NCBI RefSeq assembly: GCF_017874545.1
Contig: NZ_JAGGLT010000025.1
Location: 1-48,745, forward strand
Reading direction: 5' to 3'
Length of the DNA stretch: 48,745 bases
DNA from: Thermoanaerobacterium butyriciformans
GTDB taxonomy: Bacteria; Bacillota; Thermoanaerobacteria; Thermoanaerobacterales; Thermoanaerobacteraceae
The number at the start of each line of letters is the position of its first letter. The first letter of the stretch is position 1. Below the pieces are notes generated by a model. The model was not told the DNA's origin and did not search any database. It saw only the letters and a program-made list of their open reading frames with translations. The position numbers and the translations under genes are program-made. Shown in pieces: positions 44,251-48,745 of the stretch.

Positions 44251-45963
44251 GTGTATTTAAAGAAAAGTAGACGCAGTTCCGGTAGAATATACTTATCTAT
44301 TGCAGATGGATATCGTGATAAAGAAAGAGGGCATACAAGAACTGTTACTATTGAATCCCTTGGATACCTCGATGAACTTCAAAAACAATACGATGATCCA
44401 ATCGCTTTTTTTGAACAAAAGGTTAAAGAATTGAATGAACAAAAAGCCATGAAAAAGGCTCCAATTACTCTTAGTTTTTCTCCTAATGAAAGACTTTTGA
44501 TTAATACGAATAATCGTAAAAACTTTGGCTACGCTGCATTTAGTAAGATTTATCACGAGCTTGAATTGGACAAATTTTTGAAAAACAGGCAGCGTCATTC
44601 AAAAGAAGAGTATGATGCTAATGCTATTATGAAACTTCTCGTATTTTCACGTTTATTGTATCCTGCTTCAAAGAAAAAGACTTATGAGAATAGAGATATA
44701 TTCTTTGAGAGGTTTGATTTTTCATTGGATGATATCTACAGATGTTTATCTTTTTTTAACAAACATAGTGATGCTTTGCAGCTTTGGGTTCATGAGCATA
44801 TTAAGTCTTTATATGAGCGAAATACTAATCTGGTTTATTACGATGTTACCAACTATTATTTTGAAATTGATGAACAGGATGAATTGCGTAAAAAAGGCGT
44901 TTCTAAAGAACACAGGCCAGATCCAATTGTGCAGATGGGATTATTTATGGATACCAATGGTATACCTATTACATATAAACTTTTTCCTGGCAATGCTCTA
45001 GATAAAACTACACTTATGCCTATGTTAAGGAAAATACAACATGATTATTCTTTGGGAAGAATTATTGTAGTTGCTGATAAAGGTATCATCACTGGCGATA
45101 ACATTTGGTATACTTTATCTGCTGGTAATGGTTATGTATTCAGCTATTCTGTTCGTTGTGCGGATAAGGAATTTAAGAAATATGTTCTTGACGAAAATGG
45201 ATATACATACAGAGGAGATAGCTTCAAGATAAAATCCAGACTTTATCCAAGAGAAATATTAGTAACCACCACTAAAGGCAAAAAAATGAAAAAGGTAGTT
45301 GATGAAAAACAGGTTATTTTCTATAGTGAAGAGTATGCCTTAAAAGCGAAATATGAACGAGCGGCTACAATAGAGAAAGCAAAAGACTTAATTAAAAATC
45401 CAGCAAAATACAATAGAGCTACATCATATGGTGCTTCCAAATATGTAAAGAATCTCATTTTTGATGAAGAAACCGGCGAAATATTAGAAAGTGCTCATCA
45501 GCATTTAACATTTGATGAGGAAAGGCTAAAAGAAGAAGAAAAATTTGATGGATATTATGCAATAGTTACTAGTGAATACAAAGAATCTGATGATAAAATT
45601 ATTGAAATGTACCGTGGTCTTTGGAAAATAGAAGAATCTTTTAAAATAACTAAAAGTGATATCGAAAGCAGACCAGTTTATTTATCACTGAGGGAACATA
45701 TTGATGCTCATTTTCTGATATGCTTTATATCACTTGTAATTGTGAGAATACTTGAATATAGATTAAAGGGAAAATATTCTGTTTCAGCTATACTTGAGAG
45801 TCTAGCAAAAGCATCCTGCAGTTACATACAAGAAAATTATTATCTGTTTGATTTTAATAATGATGTTCTTGAAGATATAGGTAAAGAATTAGGCATTGAT
45901 TTTGGGAAAAAGATTATGACATTAGGAGAGATTAAAAAAATTTTAGGAGAAGTAAAAAAATGA
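44251..45963 (+). CDS. IS1634-family transposase
   Basis: A 570-aa DDE transposase, full length for the family. The N-terminal region contains SIADGYRDKERGHTRTVTIE. The catalytic acids are the Asp in LVYYDVTNYYFEID, the Asp in IVVADKGIITGDN and the Glu in YRGLWKIEESFKITKSDI (the YREK-like motif). A long insertion lies between the second Asp and the Glu. GTG is the start, behind GGGGGGAG. No frameshift or stop is seen, so it may be active. Confidence 0.95.
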   Translation: MYLKKSRRSSGRIYLSIADGYRDKERGHTRTVTIESLGYLDELQKQYDDPIAFFEQKVKELNEQKAMKKAPITLSFSPNERLLINTNNRKNFGYAAFSKIYHELELDKFLKNRQRHSKEEYDANAIMKLLVFSRLLYPASKKKTYENRDIFFERFDFSLDDIYRCLSFFNKHSDALQLWVHEHIKSLYERNTNLVYYDVTNYYFEIDEQDELRKKGVSKEHRPDPIVQMGLFMDTNGIPITYKLFPGNALDKTTLMPMLRKIQHDYSLGRIIVVADKGIITGDNIWYTLSAGNGYVFSYSVRCADKEFKKYVLDENGYTYRGDSFKIKSRLYPREILVTTTKGKKMKKVVDEKQVIFYSEEYALKAKYERAATIEKAKDLIKNPAKYNRATSYGASKYVKNLIFDEETGEILESAHQHLTFDEERLKEEEKFDGYYAIVTSEYKESDDKIIEMYRGLWKIEESFKITKSDIESRPVYLSLREHIDAHFLICFISLVIVRILEYRLKGKYSVSAILESLAKASCSYIQENYYLFDFNNDVLEDIGKELGIDFGKKIMTLGEIKKILGEVKK

Positions 45964-45994
45964 CATTTCCACTACAACTTTTTGACAAAAACAG

Positions 45995-46037
45995 AAAGCC
46001 CGAAAGCCTTCATTTTAAGGGCTTAGGGGCTTTTTTT
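45995..46037 (+). terminator. Terminator of the transposase gene
   Basis: The outer stem AAAGCCC (45995-46001)/GGGCTTT (46027-46033) and an inner AAGCCTT/AAGGGCTT stem enclose a CATTTT loop. Seven T residues follow. It lies inside the insertion sequence. Confidence 0.82.
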
Positions 46038-46062
46038 ATCCTTTTTTGCTGCAAAAGTCAGG

Positions 46063-46109
46063 ATATCACCTAAAAATGCATCAAAAAAAGACACATGAAA
46101 GTGCCTTTT
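46063..46109. repeat. 47-bp direct repeat, right copy
   Basis: It is identical to 44041-44087. It keeps the NlpC/P60 gene's terminator in place. The bases flanking the two copies differ (A versus G on the left, C versus T on the right), which fixes the repeat length. Confidence 0.92.
46083..46109 (-). terminator. Terminator of the NlpC/P60 gene (inside the IS target duplication)
   Basis: On the minus strand AAAGGCAC (46101-46108) pairs with GTGTCTTT (46087-46094) around a 6-nt loop, followed by a T run. One pair is G-U only in minus-strand RNA, so it is directed at the NlpC/P60 transcript. Confidence 0.82.
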
Positions 46110-46123
46110 TGTCTCTATATTAT

Positions 46124-46822
46124 TTACTGTATTACTCTTCTGGCTGTGGCATAGTGAGTGCTGTAATAGCCATCGTTAAGTGAACTTATCATGACTTTTC
46201 CTGCACCTGATGAGGCATGCATAAACTCTCCATTCCCTATGTATATACCAGCATGATTTATTATGCTGCTACCTAATGTCTTAAAAAACACCAAATCACC
46301 AGGCTGTAAATTTCCTCTGTCTACATATGTTCCAACTGTTGCTTGGCTTGAAGCAGTTCTCGGAAGATCTATCCCTACACTTTTTAAGACGTACTGTGTA
46401 AATCCAGAGCAATCGAATCCAGAAGGTGATTCACCACCATAGACATATTTAGTCCCTAAAAACTTCTTACCAAAGTCTATCAACCTGGAAACAACACTTC
46501 TATCAACATCCCCTCTAGACACTGTGCTAGATGATGATCTTAAAGAAAGGTATTGCCCATATATCCATCCAACAGTTCCATTAGATAATTTTATATTGTA
46601 CCAGCCATTTTCCTGTCCAAGTACAGTGACAGCGTCATTCCAATTTAATTGAGTTATTACTTTTGATGATAAACTGCCACCACTTCTGATATTTACATTA
46701 TTTCCTGTCACAATGCCAGTTCCAAGACTATCTGCGTAAACATGCGTCAACATTGAAGAACCTACAAGTGTCATACCGAAAACGGATACACCAAAAACTA
46801 ATTTACTTAATCGACAATTCAT
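46124..46822 (-). CDS. NlpC/P60 cell-wall hydrolase with SH3b domain
   Basis: A 232-aa secreted peptidoglycan endopeptidase. The signal peptide ends near HVYA (about residue 30). An SH3b domain (VNIRSGGSLSSKVITQLNWN, NGTVGWIYGQYL) fills residues 40-95. The C-terminal NlpC/P60 domain has the catalytic Cys in GFDCSGFTQYVLK, HAGIYIGNGEFMHA with the His and a later His in YYSTHYATARR. It cleaves stem peptides, probably gamma-D-Glu to diamino acid. GGAAGGAG precedes the ATG. It is preceded by a c-di-AMP riboswitch, tying expression to wall and osmotic state. Confidence 0.93.
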   Translation of the reverse strand: MNCRLSKLVFGVSVFGMTLVGSSMLTHVYADSLGTGIVTGNNVNIRSGGSLSSKVITQLNWNDAVTVLGQENGWYNIKLSNGTVGWIYGQYLSLRSSSSTVSRGDVDRSVVSRLIDFGKKFLGTKYVYGGESPSGFDCSGFTQYVLKSVGIDLPRTASSQATVGTYVDRGNLQPGDLVFFKTLGSSIINHAGIYIGNGEFMHASSGAGKVMISSLNDGYYSTHYATARRVIQ

Positions 46823-46842
46823 AGCTAATCTCCTTCCTTTTT

Positions 46843-46955
46843 GCCTCCGGAGTTAGTTGACGGGTGCGGGATAGAAGGTACCCCTACTGCATATGGCAGA
46901 TTAACCCCAAACATGAAAAATCCTCCGTACCTACATAGGATTCGGCAAGATTGCT
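46843..46955 (-). promoter_or_regulatory. c-di-AMP riboswitch (ydaO-yuaA class)
   Basis: The minus-strand leader of the NlpC/P60 gene has the conserved order I recall for this class: CTTGCCGAATCC, GGTACGGAGGATTTTT, TTTGGGGTTAATCTGC, GCAGTAGGGGTACC, then CCCGTCAACTAACTCC and GGAGGC at the 3' end. The segment is about 110 nt and ends about 20 nt before the start codon. In this class c-di-AMP binding turns off wall hydrolases and potassium or osmolyte uptake genes. A covariance search would confirm it. Confidence 0.88.
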
Positions 46956-46975
46956 AATATGTACAAGTTTCTTTT

Positions 46976-47004
46976 ATTTTATCAGATATTATTAATAAAG
47001 TCAA
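46976..47004 (-). promoter_or_regulatory. SigA promoter of the riboswitch-NlpC/P60 unit
   Basis: On the minus strand TTGACT (46999-47004) and TAAAAT (46976-46981) have a 17-nt spacer. The rest of the 323-nt gap up to the divergent transporter gene is AT-rich. It shows only a TATAAT at 47110-47115 on the plus strand, a weak promoter candidate for the transporter. Confidence 0.78.
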
Positions 47005-47145
47005 TGTTTTCATAATAATTTTTTAATATTTTTTTAATATTTCCTTAATATATTTTATAAAAAATTTATAAATTTGTTACAATCTATATAAATAATCTCT
47101 CTAATATAGTATAATTTTATTTAACAATACAGAAAGGGGATCTAG

Positions 47146-48063
47146 ATGAGTCAGATAATCATACTTCAAAAAATATCAATAAGCATTATAATAATTTTTT
47201 TAGGCTATGCAGTAAAAAAGATGAAATTTTTACCAAATGAAACTGGAAAGGTATTAAATAACTTCATCATATATATAACTCTACCTGCCAGCATTGCAAA
47301 AGTATTTTTTACTACGAAAGTAAGTACAAATCTATTCATTTTAACATTTTCTGGATTTGTCATGGGCTTTATTACTTTTCTTATTGGGCTTTTAATTTTT
47401 AAAAATGCCAACTTAAAAAAAGAAACTAAAGGCACGCTTATGATTTCACTATGTGGGTACAACATCGGTCTTTTTGCATTTCCTTTTATTCAGCAGATAT
47501 ATGGTAGTAATGGACTTTTACACATTGCTATGTTTGACATGGGTAACTCATTTAACGTCTTTGGAATTGCATATATTGCTGCATATGTATTCTCCCAAAG
47601 TAGCAAAATAGATATAAAAAAAGTTTTAAAAAAAATCTTATACTTTGTTCCATTTGATACATATATTATTGCATTTACTTTGAATATATTGGGATTTAAG
47701 TTTCCAAGCTTAATCGTTAATCTGGTGGAACAAATTTCACTTCCAAATACTACCTTAGCCCTTTTCGTAATCGGATACTTCCTTGATTTTAATTTAGATA
47801 AAGACGAATTAGTATCACTGATAAAAGGCCTTATTATAAAGTACATACCTGGTATAGTATTGTTTATTACACTGCCACTTTTCTTCAGCACAGCTTCAAT
47901 GACAATTAAAGCCATAATGCTAGGCTCAATAATGCCAACAGCACTAGTAGCAGTAATATATTCAGATGAGAGGAATTTAAACGTAAAACTTGCCTCCATA
48001 TTTATAACATCTACAACCATTATAACTATCATATTTATGTCACTTATAATGCTAAAATGGTAA
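47146..48063 (+). CDS. AEC-family (auxin efflux carrier-like) transporter
   Basis: A 305-aa membrane protein with about ten hydrophobic helices in two halves. AVKKMKFLPNETGKVLNNFIIYITLPASI near the N-terminus, CGYNIGLFAFPF near residue 107 and GSIMPTALVAVIYSDE near the C-terminus are family-typical. Bacterial AEC members export or exchange carboxylates such as malate or malonate; the substrate is unknown here. AAAGGGG precedes the ATG. It is monocistronic and divergent from the NlpC/P60 gene. Confidence 0.85.
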   Translation: MSQIIILQKISISIIIIFLGYAVKKMKFLPNETGKVLNNFIIYITLPASIAKVFFTTKVSTNLFILTFSGFVMGFITFLIGLLIFKNANLKKETKGTLMISLCGYNIGLFAFPFIQQIYGSNGLLHIAMFDMGNSFNVFGIAYIAAYVFSQSSKIDIKKVLKKILYFVPFDTYIIAFTLNILGFKFPSLIVNLVEQISLPNTTLALFVIGYFLDFNLDKDELVSLIKGLIIKYIPGIVLFITLPLFFSTASMTIKAIMLGSIMPTALVAVIYSDERNLNVKLASIFITSTTIITIIFMSLIMLKW

Positions 48064-48082
48064 TAAAAAAAGCCTTAAAAAC

Positions 48083-48124
48083 TTATTTTTGTTTAACAAT
48101 TTTAGAAACCTTAGTTTTTGACAT
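48083..48124 (-). CDS. Candidate 13-codon mini-ORF
   Basis: On the minus strand GAGGTGG is followed after 4 nt by ATG and 12 further codons, encoding MSKTKVSKIVKQK, then TAA and a T7 stretch. The basic, Val/Ile-alternating peptide and the good ribosome site are suggestive. However, there is no clear promoter and chance is possible. I do not recognise it. Confidence 0.3.
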   Translation of the reverse strand: MSKTKVSKIVKQK

Positions 48125-48181
48125 AAAACCACCTCTCGAATAATTCACTACTGCTTATATAGTATAGTTAAGTATCAATTA

Positions 48182-48210
48182 TTGTCTTTCAAGCAAAATT
48201 ATTGTAAAAT
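48182..48210 (+). promoter_or_regulatory. SigA promoter of the 63-aa membrane protein gene
   Basis: TTGTCT (48182-48187) and TAAAAT (48205-48210) lie 17 nt apart. A second TATAAT-like box begins at 48215. The start codon follows about 40 nt later. Confidence 0.6.
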
Positions 48211-48250
48211 AATAGTATAATAAGGGAAATTATAGATGGAGGTGGAGAGG

Positions 48251-48442
48251 ATGAAAGATAAGTTACTTGCTATTTTGATAGTAGCAACAATTATATCAAT
48301 AGTATCTAAAGTAAGTATCTTAGATGCATTTCATACAGTTGGTGCAAGTCTTTTTCTTTTATTCATACTTTATCTTCTAATAAGTCTGATAGTTTACATA
48401 ATAAAAGGTATAGGTAAGTTATTTGGATACAATAAAAAATAA
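48251..48442 (+). CDS. Small membrane protein of unknown function
   Basis: A 63-aa protein with two hydrophobic helices (about residues 5-22 and 30-53) and a basic C-terminus (KGIGKLFGYNKK). I do not recognise the family. GGAGG lies 8 nt before ATG 48251; the ATG at 48236 would put the ribosome site inside the gene. Its own promoter and a strong terminator support a real, independently expressed gene. Confidence 0.65.
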   Translation: MKDKLLAILIVATIISIVSKVSILDAFHTVGASLFLLFILYLLISLIVYIIKGIGKLFGYNKK

Positions 48443-48469
48443 GCCTTTCAAAAGGCTTATTTTTTTTAT
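48438..48469 (+). terminator. Terminator of the 63-aa membrane protein gene
   Basis: AATAAGCCTTT (48438-48448) and AAAGGCTTATT (48451-48461) form an 11-bp stem with a 2-nt gap, followed by T residues. The stem overlaps the stop codon. It probably also ends the tRNA transcript from the other side only weakly. Confidence 0.85.
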
Positions 48470-48490
48470 GTAAAATATCTATTTTCATTT

Positions 48491-48575
48491 TGGTGCGGAG
48501 GGCGGGACTTGAACCCGCACGGATAACTCCATACGCCCCTCAAACGTACGCGTCTGCCTATTCCGCCACCCCCGC
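48491..48575 (-). tRNA. tRNA-Leu (anticodon GAG)
   Basis: An 85-nt tRNA with CCA encoded. The acceptor stem is GCGGGGG/CCTCCGC. The anticodon stem is TACGT/GCGTA with loop TTGAGGG, giving anticodon GAG for CUC and CUU codons. The T arm is GCGGG-TTCAAGT-CCCGC. A long variable arm typical of tRNA-Leu lies between the anticodon and T arms. Downstream on the minus strand is the AT-rich end of the small-protein gene. Confidence 0.95.
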
Positions 48576-48601
48576 ACGTCTTCATCGCTAACACAATAGA
48601 C

Positions 48602-48630
48602 ATTATATAATGTTTTTTAATTTGTGTCAA
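48602..48630 (-). promoter_or_regulatory. SigA promoter of tRNA-Leu
   Basis: On the minus strand a consensus TTGACA (48625-48630) and TATAAT (48602-48607) are exactly 17 nt apart, about 27 nt upstream of the mature tRNA. From here to the window end (48745) I see only AT-rich sequence. Confidence 0.92.
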
Positions 48631-48745
48631 TAGTTTTTTATACGACTACATCTATAAAGTTGCTATAAGCTTTAGTATTATATTCCTTATAAGATAAAAT
48701 TAGTATATAAATAAAAATAATGTTTAAATTGTTAAATAAGAATTT

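Larger units (their letters stand above)
44088..46062 (+). mobile_element. Complete IS1634-family insertion sequence (1975 bp)
   Basis: The element lies exactly between the two 47-bp direct repeats. Its ends are 19-bp imperfect inverted repeats (44088-44106 and 46044-46062) that share 16 positions, including the 13-nt block TTTTGCAGCAAAA. This block is itself palindromic. It holds one intact transposase gene with its own promoter and a terminator. IS1634 of Mycoplasma mycoides is known for unusually long, variable target duplications, which the 47-bp repeat fits. The intact ends and gene suggest a recent insertion. Confidence 0.92.

Noticed and set aside
44041-46109. A composite transposon or CRISPR-like array from the repeated 47-bp sequence
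   Set aside because: There are only two copies, they flank a single insertion sequence exactly at its inverted-repeat ends, and no cargo genes are enclosed.

Overview
The window comes from an AT-rich, Gram-positive, spore-forming anaerobe of the Thermoanaerobacterales, most likely Thermoanaerobacterium or a close relative. This rests on the low-GC Firmicutes gene order mre-min-spoIVF-rplU-prp-rpmA-spo0B-obg, on sporulation genes (spoIVFA/B, a Spo0B-like protein, a DacF-type carboxypeptidase), and on an NADH-linked [FeFe] hydrogenase operon whose layout resembles the one I remember from Caldanaerobacter and Thermoanaerobacter. The species is an inference. Almost all genes are on the minus strand, so transcription runs mainly from high to low coordinates.

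Layout. 1-3.9 kb: glpP and an ABC importer (two permeases, a lipoprotein binding protein, no ATPase), probably for glycerol phosphate or a related solute, preceded by a strong leader hairpin/terminator and a promoter with a palindromic operator. 4-11.4 kb: housekeeping and mixed genes (GGCT-like, gltX, pgpA-like, msrA, a coiled-coil exported protein, comEA, dacF, a DUF362 ferredoxin). 11.5-32.2 kb: a YheO-type regulator, then the shape, division, sporulation and ribosome region. In transcription order this is DUF4321, maf, radC, mreBCD, mrdA, minCDE, rodA, mgsA, spoIVFA, spoIVFB, two radical SAM-related genes, rng, rplU (with an L21 leader RNA), prp, rpmA, a 75-aa Spo0B-like protein, obg, nadD, yqeK, rsfS.

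32.3-41.4 kb: the hydrogenase region. In transcription order it holds a SPOR protein, DRTGG, GHKL ATPase, a HydS-like (group D type) [FeFe] hydrogenase homologue, DRTGG and PHP, then hydC, a second GHKL ATPase, a small ferredoxin-like protein, hydB and hydA. The last group is a HydABC-type NADH/ferredoxin hydrogenase. The first group looks like a redox or H2 signalling module of unknown output and is the most interesting part of the window.

41.5-48.7 kb: a lytic transglycosylase, typA, a complete 1975-bp IS1634-family element flanked by a 47-bp direct repeat that is itself a transcription terminator, an NlpC/P60 hydrolase behind a c-di-AMP (ydaO-type) riboswitch, an AEC-family transporter, a 63-aa membrane protein and tRNA-Leu(GAG).

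Starts were chosen by Shine-Dalgarno placement. Several genes use TTG or GTG. All functions are from reading the translated sequence; no database search was run.
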